This document shows positions 54,058-64,000 of a stretch of DNA of 64,000 nucleotides, in pieces; position 1 is the first letter of the stretch; each line of letters begins with the position of its first letter. This stretch comes from Kocuria sp. (lineage in GTDB: Bacteria > Actinomycetota > Actinomycetes > Actinomycetales > Micrococcaceae): assembly GCF_030538595.1 (NCBI RefSeq), contig NZ_JAUNTS010000004.1:1-64000 (forward strand), read 5' to 3'. The notes beneath the pieces are model-generated. The model was given only the letters and a program-made list of their open reading frames with translations, had not been told where the DNA came from and did not search any database. Both the position numbers and the translations under genes were made by a program.

Positions 54058-56100
54058 TTAAAGCTGTGCCGCCAGTCGGGTGCCCTGGTTGATGGCACGT
54101 TTGGCATCCAGCTCCGCAGCCACGTCTGCACCGCCGATCACGTGGACCCCAACACCGCGTTGCTGCAGGTCAGCCGCCAGCTCGTTGCGTGAGGTCTGAC
54201 CCGCACAGATCACCACCGAATCCACGGGCAGCACCATGTCCGTCCGCTGGCTCCCCTCCGGAGCAGTGGGATCGGCTGGGATGGTGAGGTGGAGGCCGTC
54301 GTCGTCAATGTGTTCGTAGGTGGCCCCGGTGATGAACTGGACTCCCTTGTGTTTGAGGGAGGCACGGTGCACCCAACCACTGGTCAGGCCCAGGTCCTTG
54401 CCAATGGCCGTGGAGCGGCGCTGCACCAGAAACACCTCCCGCGGGGACGGTGCCGGCGACGCCGTCCCCAGGCCACCCGGGGTTTGACCATCACCAACGC
54501 CCCACTCCCCCCGCCACGCTGCAAGATCCAGCGTTGGAGAATCGGCGTGAGTCAGGAACTCTGAGACATCCACCCCGATCCCGCCGGCACCGATCACGGC
54601 CACGCGCTGCCCAGCCGTGCGGGCGCCGGTCAACAGTTCCGGGTAGGTCATCACGGATGGGTGATCCAGCCCGGGGATTTCCGGAACACGGGGAGCCACG
54701 CCGGTTGCCACCACAACGTCGTCGAACGCGCCACTGGCCAAGTGCTCCGCATCAACCTCCAGGGACAGGTGGACCGCCACATGGTGGAGCTCCAACTGCC
54801 GGGTGAAATACCGGATGGTCTCTGCGAACTCCTCCTTGCCAGGAATGCGCTGAGCCAGGGCGAACTGGCCGCCCAAGTGATCGCGGGCCTCGAACAGGTC
54901 CACCCGGTGCCCGCGTTGCGCCAGAGCCACCGCACAGGACATTCCGGCAGGCCCCGCTCCCACCACTGCAATGCGCTTGGCGGTGCGGGTGGGGCTCAGG
55001 TTCAACGTGGTTTCGTGCCCGGCGCGCGGATTGACCAGGCACGTGGCTCGCTTGTGCGCAAACGTGTGATCCAGGCAGGCCTGGTTGCAGGCAATGCACG
55101 TGTTGATCTGATCCGTACGCCCAGAAGCAGCCTTGGTGACCCACTCCGGATCAGCCAGAAACGGACGTGCCATGGAGATCAGATCAGCCTGCCCGGAAGC
55201 CAGGATGCGCTCGGCGGTCTCCGGCATGTTGATGCGGTTGGATGCCACCACGGGAACGTTCACCTCCGCGCGCAGGTTCCCCGTGACCTCCGTGAAGGCC
55301 GCTCTGGGCACGGAAGTCACAATGGTCGGCACGCGCGCCTCATGCCACCCGATGCCCGTGTTGAACACGTCCACACCTGCGGCTTCAAGCTCTTGGGCCA
55401 GCGCCACAACTTCCGGCCAACTCTGTCCACCGTCCACCAGGTCTTGCAGCGAAATCCGGTACATCACCATGGCGTCCGGGATCGCCGCCCGCACAGCCTG
55501 GGCCACTTCCACCGGGAAACGACGACGGCGCTCACCGTCCCCGCCCCACTCATCCGTCCGCTGATTGGTACGTTCCGCCAAGAACTGGTTGAGCAGATAC
55601 CCTTCCGAGCCCATGATCTCCACGCCGTCGTAACCGGCTTCAGCGGCCAGGGCGGCAGCTCGCGCGAAAGCGCTGATGGTCTCAGTCACCTGCTGGGCGG
55701 TCATTTCTTCAGCCGGGTACCTGTTGATGGGGGCCTGGGAGGCAGACGGTGCCACCGCCTGTTCGTGGGCTGCGTACCGCCCGGCGTGCAGCAGCTGCAG
55801 AAGGACCTTGCCCCCGGCGTGATGCACCGCGTCCGTGATGGTGCGGTGCTGGGTGGCTTGCGCCGTCGTCGTCAACTGGCCGCCGCCGGGGTAAAGAACA
55901 CCTGCGTCATCAGGGCTGAAGCCGCCGGTGACCACCAGTGCGGCGCCGCCGCGCACGCGCTCGGCAAAGTAGGCCGCCAGTTCCGGGAACTGCTCCGGGT
56001 CATCCTCCATCCCGGTGTGCATGGACCCCATGATCACGCGGTTGGGCAAGGTGAGGTGGCCCAGGGTGACGGGTGTGAACAGGTGCGGGTAGCGGGTCAT
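54058..56100 (-). CDS. NADPH-dependent 2,4-dienoyl-CoA reductase (FadH-like)
   Basis: 680 residues: N-terminal FMN barrel (LFTPVTLGHLTLPNRVIMGSMHTG, RFPVEVAQAVRAAIPD), the [4Fe-4S] cysteines in CIACNQACLDHTFAHKRATCLVNP, then FAD- and NAD(P)-binding domains with GAGPAGMSCAVALAQRGHRV and VAVIGAGGIGVDVSEFL. Enzymes of this class reduce 2,4-dienoyl-CoA in unsaturated fatty-acid breakdown, or related enoates. ATG 56100 gives the usual start; the upstream open frame is spurious. It fits with the acyl-CoA synthetase at 60.5 kb, though not adjacent. Confidence 0.92.
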   Translation of the reverse strand: MTRYPHLFTPVTLGHLTLPNRVIMGSMHTGMEDDPEQFPELAAYFAERVRGGAALVVTGGFSPDDAGVLYPGGGQLTTTAQATQHRTITDAVHHAGGKVLLQLLHAGRYAAHEQAVAPSASQAPINRYPAEEMTAQQVTETISAFARAAALAAEAGYDGVEIMGSEGYLLNQFLAERTNQRTDEWGGDGERRRRFPVEVAQAVRAAIPDAMVMYRISLQDLVDGGQSWPEVVALAQELEAAGVDVFNTGIGWHEARVPTIVTSVPRAAFTEVTGNLRAEVNVPVVASNRINMPETAERILASGQADLISMARPFLADPEWVTKAASGRTDQINTCIACNQACLDHTFAHKRATCLVNPRAGHETTLNLSPTRTAKRIAVVGAGPAGMSCAVALAQRGHRVDLFEARDHLGGQFALAQRIPGKEEFAETIRYFTRQLELHHVAVHLSLEVDAEHLASGAFDDVVVATGVAPRVPEIPGLDHPSVMTYPELLTGARTAGQRVAVIGAGGIGVDVSEFLTHADSPTLDLAAWRGEWGVGDGQTPGGLGTASPAPSPREVFLVQRRSTAIGKDLGLTSGWVHRASLKHKGVQFITGATYEHIDDDGLHLTIPADPTAPEGSQRTDMVLPVDSVVICAGQTSRNELAADLQQRGVGVHVIGGADVAAELDAKRAINQGTRLAAQL

Positions 56101-56258
56101 CTGGATCCTATGGCGCGGTACGGGCAGTCTGCGATGAGACTGAGTGGAGCAAGCCGTGTGGGCCGGATCACTACTGTACGCAAGAATCCACGATTGGTGG
56201 GACTCGGAGTTCCACATACTCTCTAGTGGCGAATGCGCAGTTTTGCGTCTTCCGGTCA

Positions 56259-56319
56259 CCGAATGCGCACATCTGTGGTCCCTGAGCGCGGCAGAAGCCT
56301 CAAACATGAGAACTCGGCG
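56259..56319. repeat. 61-nt interspersed repeat, copy 2
   Basis: Begins CCGAATGCGCA and ends AACTCGGCG, aligned end to end with 10291-10351 and 56786-56846. A partial unit (GCGAATGCGCAG, about 56228) precedes it. It lies after the small gene at 56394. Confidence 0.72.
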
Positions 56320-56393
56320 TCGCGGGCCGGCGCACCTGTGGCGGGGCCAGTCAGGGTTGCACGGGCAGGTGTGAAATGAGAATCAGGTGCGGA

Positions 56394-56762
56394 TCATGGG
56401 GAGCTGTGGAGGTCCGTGGCTGGGGACTTGATGACATGCGTGGTCCCATACAGGTCCATGGCACCAAAGTCATCCACTCGCACCAGGACGCCGAACGGCC
56501 CGGTTTCCTGGATTGTGACCTTGACCCGGCGCCCGTCTGTAACGTCGATCCACCAGGATTCAGCCAAGTGCCGTAGACCCTGTACTTCCAGACGCTCTTC
56601 CGCTGTTGCCAGGTCAGTGGGTTCTCCCAGGGGGCGTCCCAGGAGGTCGATGGGGAGGAATGCGCCGTCGTCGGTCATCAAGATTGTGCCGACCGTCTCA
56701 CCGTCTGAGGCTCTGACGTGGTCGAAGGAGTTTTCTGGTGTGGGCCTGTTGACGCCGGTCAT
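56394..56762 (-). CDS. Hypothetical protein
   Basis: 122 residues, no recognised family. Charged and soluble, with repeated beta-like stretches (TVGTILMTDDGAFLPIDLLGRPLGEP, LAESWWIDVTDGRRVKVTIQETGPFGVLVRVDDFGAMDLYG), a possible small beta-barrel. ATG 56762 is taken because the longer frame has no coding character. It stands between the two repeats of the 61-nt family, on the same strand as the FadH gene and 293 bases from it. Confidence 0.55.
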   Translation of the reverse strand: MTGVNRPTPENSFDHVRASDGETVGTILMTDDGAFLPIDLLGRPLGEPTDLATAEERLEVQGLRHLAESWWIDVTDGRRVKVTIQETGPFGVLVRVDDFGAMDLYGTTHVIKSPATDLHSSP

Positions 56763-56785
56763 GCCAACCACGCTACTGATCGGTG

Positions 56786-56846
56786 CCCAATGCGCAATAT
56801 CTGGGCCCGTGATTGGGTCAGCAGCCTCAAAACTGCGAACTCGGCT
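56786..56846. repeat. 61-nt interspersed repeat, copy 3
   Basis: Same length and register as 10291-10351 (starts CCCAATGCGCAA, contains CCTCAAAACTGCG, ends ACTCGGCT). It sits between the hypothetical gene and nupC. Confidence 0.75.
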
Positions 56847-56914
56847 GGGGATGGGGCGGTCAGCGCCCACCGCCCGGCCCCCAATGGTCCCGGGCCAACG
56901 GCGCCAGAACTCGC

Positions 56915-58354
<1,440 letters not shown>

Positions 58355-58489
58355 GCTGGTATCCACCATCCGGCTCGCTGGTTTGTGGTCACTGCTTACC
58401 GCCACGGTACCCAAGCTCGCGGTGCACTTGCGGTCACAGGCAACTGGGTGGCTCAGGTTCCATGGCGGTGGGAGGCCAGACTGCGGCGG

Positions 58490-58542
58490 TGAGTACGCAA
58501 ATCGCCACGAAACAGTCCGTTTCGTGGCGATTTGCGTACTCA
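58490..58542. repeat. Perfect 24-bp inverted repeat, 5-base loop
   Basis: Arms 58490-58513 and 58519-58542 (core ACGCAAATCGCCACGAAAC) are exact complements. It lies between nupC and the anion transporter, just after the latter's stop on the minus strand. Confidence 0.95.
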
Positions 58543-58580
58543 GTGCCGACGCCGGCGGAAGCCGCGTCAGCTGGAGGGTC

Positions 58581-60218
58581 TCAGAACACCATCCCGAAGG
58601 CCAGAGGGCCGAGCAGAACGGTGAACAGGGTGATGAGCACAATGCCCACCACGTTGAGCACAATGCCGCCGCGGATCATTTCCGCGATCTTCACATGCCC
58701 GGACGCAAACACGATGGCGTTGGGGGGAGTACCAACGGGCAGCATGAAGGCGCAGGTGGCGGCAAGTGCGGCCGGAATCAGCAGGGTGATCGGGTCGATT
58801 CCCAAGCCGATGGCCACACCGCCCAGGATGGGGATGAAGGCCGCCGCAGTTGCGGTGTTGGAGGTGATTTCCGTCAGCAGCAGGACAATGCCCACCACTA
58901 CCGCCAGGAGAACCACCAGGGGTAGGGCACCCAGGCCGCCCACCTGGTCGCCGAACCAGGCATCCAGGCCGGTGGCAGCAACGGCTGCGGCCAGAGACAG
59001 GCCACCGCCGAACAGCAGCAGAACGCCCCAGGGCAGACCTTCCTCTGCGTCCTTCCACTTCAGGGTCATGTTGCCGCGCTTGTCCCCGGGGATCAGGAAC
59101 AGCAGCACGCCGGCTGCAATGGCGATCACGGTGTCATTGAAGCGGCCCAGGAAGGCCCAGCTTTCGCTGTCGCCGATCTCCGGGATACCGGCCAGGATGC
59201 CGGGCACGATCCAGAAGAATGCAGCGGCCACAAAAACAGCCAGCACCACCCATTCGCCCTGGGTCATGCGCCCAAGATCGTTGATTTCCTTCTGGATCAG
59301 CTGCTTGCCACCGGGGATCTCTTTGAGATTGAAGCGGAACACCACATGGGTGATCAGGAACCAGGAGATGCCAATGAAAACGACGACGATCGGCACGGCC
59401 AGGATCATCCACTGGGCAAAGCCGACGGTTTGCCCCAGTTCCTCGCTGATGTAACCGGCCACGATGGCGTTGGGCGGGCTGCCCAGCAGGGTGCCCAAGC
59501 CGCCGATGGTTGCTGCCCACGCGATGGAGAGCACCAGGGCCACACCGAACTTACGGATGTCCGGATTGTCGATGACCTCGCTGAGGGTTTCCGTGGCGGT
59601 GAGATCGGTGGTGATGGAGGCCGTGTCCACGTCCTCGGCCTTGCCCTGCTTCTGGCTGTTTTCCACCACCAGGGTCAGCACGCTCAAACCGATGGGCAAC
59701 ATCATCAAGGTGGTGGCGGTGTTGGAAACCCACATGGACAGGAACGCCGTGGCGATCATCATGCCCAAGATGATTTGACGCGGTTGAGTGCCCACCGCGC
59801 GCAGCGTGAGCAGAGCAATACGGCGGTGGAGGTTCCACTTCTGCATGGCAATGGCAATGAGGAAGCCCCCCAGGAACAGGAAGACAATCGGGTTGGCGTA
59901 AGGCGTGGTGGCCTCTGCCGGGGTGATCTCAGTGAGGACGGGGAACAACACAATGGGCATCAGGGAGGTGACGGGAAGCGGCATTGCTTCGGTCATCCAC
60001 CAGACGGCCATGAGGGAGCCGATGGCTCCCACTGTGCGAGCATCGTTGGAGAGGTCGGTGGTGCCCAGAAGGAACCAGACCAGGAAAAACGCCACCACAC
60101 CGAGCAGGCGGAAGAGCCACAGTTTGCCGGTTTGGTTGGCGGGGGTTTGTTTGCCGTCGGTCACGGCCACTTGGTGTTCCGCCGTGGGCGGGCTGGAACT
60201 TGCACTGGGTGATGACAT
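58581..60218 (-). CDS. DASS-family anion:sodium symporter (SLC13 type)
   Basis: 545 residues with about 11-12 helices. Signature parts: MPLPVTSLMPIVLFPVL, SNTATTLMMLPIGLSVLTL (the first SNT), GGLGTLLGSPPNAIVAGY, TEITSNTATAAAFIPILGGVAIGLG (the second SNT), and PVGTPPNAIVFASGHVKIAEMIRGG. Imports dicarboxylates, citrate or sulfate with sodium. The first ~35 residues are Ser/Pro-rich. ATG 60218 follows GAGG. It stands alone beside nupC on the minus strand. Confidence 0.92.
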   Translation of the reverse strand: MSSPSASSSPPTAEHQVAVTDGKQTPANQTGKLWLFRLLGVVAFFLVWFLLGTTDLSNDARTVGAIGSLMAVWWMTEAMPLPVTSLMPIVLFPVLTEITPAEATTPYANPIVFLFLGGFLIAIAMQKWNLHRRIALLTLRAVGTQPRQIILGMMIATAFLSMWVSNTATTLMMLPIGLSVLTLVVENSQKQGKAEDVDTASITTDLTATETLSEVIDNPDIRKFGVALVLSIAWAATIGGLGTLLGSPPNAIVAGYISEELGQTVGFAQWMILAVPIVVVFIGISWFLITHVVFRFNLKEIPGGKQLIQKEINDLGRMTQGEWVVLAVFVAAAFFWIVPGILAGIPEIGDSESWAFLGRFNDTVIAIAAGVLLFLIPGDKRGNMTLKWKDAEEGLPWGVLLLFGGGLSLAAAVAATGLDAWFGDQVGGLGALPLVVLLAVVVGIVLLLTEITSNTATAAAFIPILGGVAIGLGIDPITLLIPAALAATCAFMLPVGTPPNAIVFASGHVKIAEMIRGGIVLNVVGIVLITLFTVLLGPLAFGMVF

Positions 60219-60546
60219 GTGGTGAACCTCACTTTTGGGGAACGGTGTCAAAAAACTAACAGCCAACCACGCCCGAACCAATTTTTGTGGCGCCAATTCG
60301 CCCATGTGTCGCCCGTGACCCCATCTGATGCGTGGCAATGTCCGCCATGGGCAGCAACAGGTCACTTTGTGACCGTACTCACAATGCCCTAGATTTGTAG
60401 GACGTCCTTTGACGCGCGGTGGTTGTCCTCAACGGTCACGGCACGTCAATCACGGTGGCCTGCCGTGCGCTCAGTGGGAGCGCGCGGCCTGCGACGGCGG
60501 TGATCCACCGTCTGAGCAGCCACCGCCCCCGATCCAAGGAGCACCC
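60219..60546. other. Intergenic region between divergent genes
   Basis: About 330 bases between the anion transporter and the acyl-CoA synthetase. No ORF or strong hairpin is seen; it must contain two divergent promoters that I cannot place by eye. Confidence 0.5.
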
Positions 60547-62361
60547 TTGCGCGAGATCAGCTTGCCACTACTGGTGGAGACACCGCCCAGTACCAATACG
60601 ACCGATCTGATGGTGCGCAATGCGCGTAAGTCCAGCGATCCAGCGCTGTTTTCCAAGAAGGTGGGCCCTGACCAATGGGAATCCATCCCGGCCAGCAAGG
60701 TCATGGCGGATGTGATTTCCCTGGCCAAGGGCCTGGTGGCAGCCGGCGTGGAGCCCGGGGACCGCGTGGCTCTGATGTCCAAGAACCGACTGGAATGGTC
60801 CCTGCTGGACTTTGCCATCTGGTTTGCCGGTGGCGTGGTGGTTCCCGTCTACGAATCTTCCGCGCCCACTCAGCTGGCGTGGAACCTGTCCGATTCCGGT
60901 GCCGTGGCCCTGGTGGTGGAGACGGAAGCGCACAAGGGTGTGTGGCAACGGGCTGCCCACAACGAGGACCTGTCCCACGTTCACAGCGTGTGGTGCATGG
61001 ATGAAGGCGGTATGGATCATCTCCGCCAAGGTGGCGTGGACGTTCCGGATGAAGAGATTGAACGACGCCGCCAGCTGGCCAATCTGGATGATCTGGCCAC
61101 CATCATTTACACCTCGGGCACCACCGGACGACCCAAGGGCTGTGAGCTGACCCACGGGAACTTTGTGGAGCTGGCGGACAATGCAGCTGCGGCCATGAAG
61201 GAACCCGTGCACGAGGGCGCCAAGACGGTCATGTTCTTGCCGCTGGCCCACGTGTTTGCCCGCTTCATTGAGGTCATGGCCGTGGGCGCCGGGGTGAATG
61301 TGGCGCACACTGCTGACATCAAGGATCTGCTGGGTGATCTCAAATCCTTCCAGCCCACCTTCCTGCTGGTGGTTCCGCGTGTGTTCGAGAAGGTCTACAA
61401 CTCCGCCCAGCAAAAGGCCGAGGGCGAAGGCAAGGGCAAGATCTTCAACCGGGCGGCCAATGTGGCCATTGAATGGTCCCGCGCTGATGAAGCGGGCAAG
61501 GTGCCCCTGGCCCTGAAGTTGCAGCACAAGCTGTTCGACAAGCTGGTCTACGGCAAACTCCGCGCAGCCATGGGTGGCCAGGTGGAGTATGCGGTCTCCG
61601 GTGGCGGGCCGCTGGGCGAGCGACTGGGACACTTCTTCCACGGCATCGGCCTGTTGGTTCTGGAGGGCTACGGCCTGACCGAAACCACCGCACCCATCAC
61701 GGTCAACACGGTCCAGAAGATCAAGATCGGCTCGGTGGGAACCCCCCTGCCCGGCAATGCGGTCAAGATTTCCGACGACGGCGAAGTCCTGGCCAAGGGC
61801 ATCTGTGTGATGAATGGCTACTGGCGCAATGAGGAAAAGACCCGGGAGACCTTTGACGAGGATGGTTGGTTCAAGACCGGCGACCTGGGCAGCCTGGATG
61901 AGGACGGCTATCTGCGCATCACCGGCCGCATCAAGGAGCTCATTGTCACCGCCGGCGGCAAGAACGTCAGTCCGGTGGTCTTGGAGGATCAGGTCCGGGC
62001 TCATCCGCTGGTTTCACAGTGCATTGCAGTGGGGGAAAACCGCCCCTTCATTGCCGCTCTGGTCACCCTGGATGAGGAGGCCCTTCCGGGCTGGTTGGAA
62101 GCTCACGGGCTGGACAGCAGCTTGACCGTTGAGCAGGCCATCCAGGACAACAATGTCAAACAGGCTGTTCAGGAAGCCATCACCAAGGCCAATGACAATG
62201 TGTCCCGCGCGGAACAGATCCGGGAGTTCCGCATCCTGGACCATGATTTCTCCGAAACGGACGGCACCTTGACTCCGTCCATGAAGCTGCGGCGTCGCCA
62301 TGTGCTGACCAACAACCAGGAGATCATTGACGAAATCTACGGCGGCGCGCTGCAGAAGTAA
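60547..62361 (+). CDS. Long-chain fatty-acid--CoA ligase (FadD15-like)
   Basis: 604 residues of the AMP-forming adenylate superfamily. Core motifs are IIYTSGTTGRPKGCELTHGNF, EGYGLTETTAPITVN, and FKTGDLGSLDEDGYLRITGRIKELIVTAGGKNVSP, with the C-terminal Lys. FadD15-type proteins activate fatty acids to CoA thioesters. TTG 60547 is preferred because AAGGAG is 6 bases away and MREISLPLLVET is the usual start; the longer frame is unsupported. It could feed the FadH-type reductase at 54 kb. Confidence 0.92.
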   Translation: MREISLPLLVETPPSTNTTDLMVRNARKSSDPALFSKKVGPDQWESIPASKVMADVISLAKGLVAAGVEPGDRVALMSKNRLEWSLLDFAIWFAGGVVVPVYESSAPTQLAWNLSDSGAVALVVETEAHKGVWQRAAHNEDLSHVHSVWCMDEGGMDHLRQGGVDVPDEEIERRRQLANLDDLATIIYTSGTTGRPKGCELTHGNFVELADNAAAAMKEPVHEGAKTVMFLPLAHVFARFIEVMAVGAGVNVAHTADIKDLLGDLKSFQPTFLLVVPRVFEKVYNSAQQKAEGEGKGKIFNRAANVAIEWSRADEAGKVPLALKLQHKLFDKLVYGKLRAAMGGQVEYAVSGGGPLGERLGHFFHGIGLLVLEGYGLTETTAPITVNTVQKIKIGSVGTPLPGNAVKISDDGEVLAKGICVMNGYWRNEEKTRETFDEDGWFKTGDLGSLDEDGYLRITGRIKELIVTAGGKNVSPVVLEDQVRAHPLVSQCIAVGENRPFIAALVTLDEEALPGWLEAHGLDSSLTVEQAIQDNNVKQAVQEAITKANDNVSRAEQIREFRILDHDFSETDGTLTPSMKLRRRHVLTNNQEIIDEIYGGALQK

Positions 62362-62620
62362 CTCTCACGGTGGCTGATGACCAAAAACTGGTGGATAGTC
62401 ACCATCGGTTGACGGGTGCGGCTGGCTGATGGCCACAATCGGCTGACGAGCACAGCCGGTTGCCGGCCAAAGCTGGCCGAGGCTCAGATTCGCTGACAGC
62501 AAGATCACAGGGGGACCGGGCGGCGTCGGGAATCTCCGCGGGTGGAGCGTGGCTGTAAAGGTCAGGTAACACCCGTGGGGTACCCGCGGGCCCGATCCAG
62601 TCCGTGAAAGGTCTACTGTC

Positions 62621-63601
62621 ATGGCTTTGCCGCTGTCCGTTCTTGATTTTGCCACCGTTCGTCCGGATCACTCCGTGGGGGAGGCCTTCCAAGAGTCCGT
62701 GAGTCTGGCGCAGGTGGCAGAAAAGCTGGGCTACACCCGTGTTTGGTACACCGAACACCACAACATGGGCGCGATTGCTTCGGCTGCGCCCGCCGTGCTG
62801 ATCGCACACGTTGCCACCCAGACCACCACGATTCGTTTGGGTTCCGGTGGTGTGATGCTGCCCAACCACTCACCGCTGACCATTGCCGAACAGTTCGGAA
62901 CTCTGGCGGAATTGCACCCCAATCGCATTGACCTTGGATTGGGCCGCGCGCCCGGAACGGATCAGGTGGCGGTGCGGGCCATGCGGCGTGATCCGCGTGC
63001 CGCAGAAGAGTTCCCCGCAGACGTCAAGGAACTGCAGGGTTACTTGCGGGATGAGTCCAAGATTCCAGGTATCCGCGCAATTCCGGGTGCCGGCACCAAC
63101 GTTCCGCTCTACATCCTGGGGTCCTCCCTGTTCGGGGCTCGACTGGCGGCCGCCTTCGGTCTGCCGTACGCCTTTGCCTCCCACTTTGCCCCGGACGCTT
63201 TGGAACAGGCTGCGGAGGTGTACCGAGCGGAGTTCGAGCCTTCCGAGCAGCTGTCTGAGCCGTACATGATGGCGGCGGTCAACGTGGTGGCACACCGTGA
63301 CCCCAATGTTGCCGTGGCGGAGAACGAGTGGTACCGCCGTAATCGCGTCAAGCTCATGGCGGGGCGGGGCCGCACGCTCACTGACGATGAGTTGGATCTT
63401 GTCATGCACTCCGCTGCCGGTCAGCAGATCTTGCACATGCTCAAATACACCGCAGTGGGCGATGGTGCCGCGGTCAAGACCTACCTGGAGCAGTTCGCCC
63501 AGCGCTCGCAGGCAGATGAGCTGATAGTTGCACCGGTGGGTTCCACGGCGGAACTTGCGGAGGATTCCTTGGCAGTCTTGCGGGAGGCTTGGGGTCGCTG
63601 A
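62621..63601 (+). CDS. LLM-class flavin-dependent oxidoreductase
   Basis: 326-residue luciferase-like monooxygenase barrel: LSVLDFATVRPDHSVGEAFQESVSLAQVAEKLGYTRVWYTEHHNM, GSGGVMLPNHSPLTIAEQFGTLAELHPNRIDLGLGRAPGTD. The MsnO8-type fold uses FMN or F420; YYRRNRVKLMAGRGR comes late. ATG 62621 follows GTGAAAGG. The spacer before it (~260 bases) holds no gene. It ends into an operator-like dyad ahead of the next gene. Confidence 0.9.
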   Translation: MALPLSVLDFATVRPDHSVGEAFQESVSLAQVAEKLGYTRVWYTEHHNMGAIASAAPAVLIAHVATQTTTIRLGSGGVMLPNHSPLTIAEQFGTLAELHPNRIDLGLGRAPGTDQVAVRAMRRDPRAAEEFPADVKELQGYLRDESKIPGIRAIPGAGTNVPLYILGSSLFGARLAAAFGLPYAFASHFAPDALEQAAEVYRAEFEPSEQLSEPYMMAAVNVVAHRDPNVAVAENEWYRRNRVKLMAGRGRTLTDDELDLVMHSAAGQQILHMLKYTAVGDGAAVKTYLEQFAQRSQADELIVAPVGSTAELAEDSLAVLREAWGR

Positions 63602-63624
63602 AGTATGGCCTGATCGGCCATACT
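63602..63624. promoter_or_regulatory. Operator-like dyad with -10 of the SDR gene
   Basis: AGTATGGCC and GGCCATACT are exact 9-base arms with 5 bases between. The right arm contains CATACT, which with GTG 63633 eight to nine bases on looks like a leaderless promoter, so a repressor on the dyad would cover it. Confidence 0.5.
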
Positions 63625-63632
63625 CTGGACTT

Positions 63633-64000
63633 GTGCGTAACTCTTTGCCACCGCTGAGCCTCCCGGACCAATCGGGACGGACCTGGCTGGTCACCGGTGC
63701 CACCAACGGACTGGGTCGTGAAGTGGCTCAGTCAGCTGCTTCAGCGGGTGCGCGAGTGCTCCTTGCAGTGCGTGATGTAGAACGCGGTCAGCAGGTGGCC
63801 CGGGGGCTCAGTGACGCCTCCGTGGTGCCACTTGACCTGGCCGATCTGGCTTCCGTGCGTGCAGCCGCCGCGGCTGTGACCGAGCCCGTGGATGTTGTGG
63901 TGAACAATGCGGGAACGGTGTCCGGTCAGCGGCGGGAGACGGTTGATGGCTTTGAGCTGATGCTCGGCACCAATGCTCTGGGCCCTTTTGCGTTCACCAA
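63633..64000 (+). CDS. Short-chain dehydrogenase/reductase, truncated by window end
   Basis: Partial SDR starting at GTG 63633. The NAD(P) motif is VTGATNGLGREVAQ; then DVERGQQVA, DLADLASVRAAAAAV, and NNAG at residues ~93-96, followed by NALGPFAFT. The catalytic Tyr-Lys lies beyond the window. Substrate is unknown. An operator-like dyad precedes it, and the gene continues past 64000. Confidence 0.82.
   Translation, partial: MRNSLPPLSLPDQSGRTWLVTGATNGLGREVAQSAASAGARVLLAVRDVERGQQVARGLSDASVVPLDLADLASVRAAAAAVTEPVDVVVNNAGTVSGQRRETVDGFELMLGTNALGPFAFT

Noticed and set aside
62362-62620. Repeat of GCTGATGGCC-like segments before the LLM gene
   Set aside because: Similarity between segments is weak and irregular, consistent with chance in GC-rich DNA.

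Overview
The window is 64 kb of high-GC DNA (about 60% by eye) from an actinobacterium. The evidence is frequent GTG and TTG starts, several apparently leaderless promoters, a degraded mycothiol-dependent maleylpyruvate isomerase, an SCO1664-type gene next to an MSMEG_4193-type phosphatase, and a long-form GAPDH. I cannot fix the genus; a Micrococcales or Propionibacteriales-like lineage fits. There is no rRNA, CRISPR array, transposase or phage gene. The only RNA gene I see is tRNA-Sec.

Layout. 0.1-4.4 kb: ohr, deoD, a DUF4282 protein, gap and an SRPBCC protein. 4.4-16 kb: a selenocysteine island with selB, an Abi_2-like gene, selA, tRNA-Sec(UCA) and an HTH-nucleotidyltransferase gene on the minus strand, then divergent selD, then the minus-strand formate dehydrogenase operon fdhA-fdhB-nrfD. 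fdhA carries an in-frame TGA (Sec189) followed by a clear bacterial SECIS hairpin, so the island holds both the machinery and its client. 16-24 kb: an ascorbate-type (Ula) PTS with three closely related IIA modules, a frameshifted isomerase relic, a split transketolase, and a divergent soxR whose predicted box lies in the transketolase promoter. 24-31 kb: an SDR/DUF2867 protein and a FadR-GntP-DtnK-dehydrogenase cluster for four-carbon sugar acids. 31-41.8 kb: galM, a DUF368 transporter, small enzymes, an old-yellow-enzyme reductase, a lipoprotein PBP and a VWA/AAA pair. 41.9-43.7 kb: two toxin-antitoxin modules placed tail to tail. 45.3-49.9 kb: a beta-glucoside PTS operon (bglF-bglA-licT) with a textbook antiterminator/terminator leader. 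50-64 kb: catabolic enzymes, nucleoside and anion transporters, an acyl-CoA synthetase and a truncated SDR.

Between genes there are many long, near-perfect inverted repeats, mostly just after stop codons. At least three sequence families are present: one built on CCGAGTGTCCGAGTTTGG (four copies), one with a TCAGCGCTGA core, and a 61-nt element with three full copies. They lack U-tracts and carry no transposase.

Points most worth a second look: the selenocysteine operon that contains an HTH-NTase gene and an Abi_2 gene translationally coupled to selB; SoxR apparently wired to a split transketolase; the hairpin families; and a 20-bp tandem duplication that re-framed an antitoxin over its toxin start.
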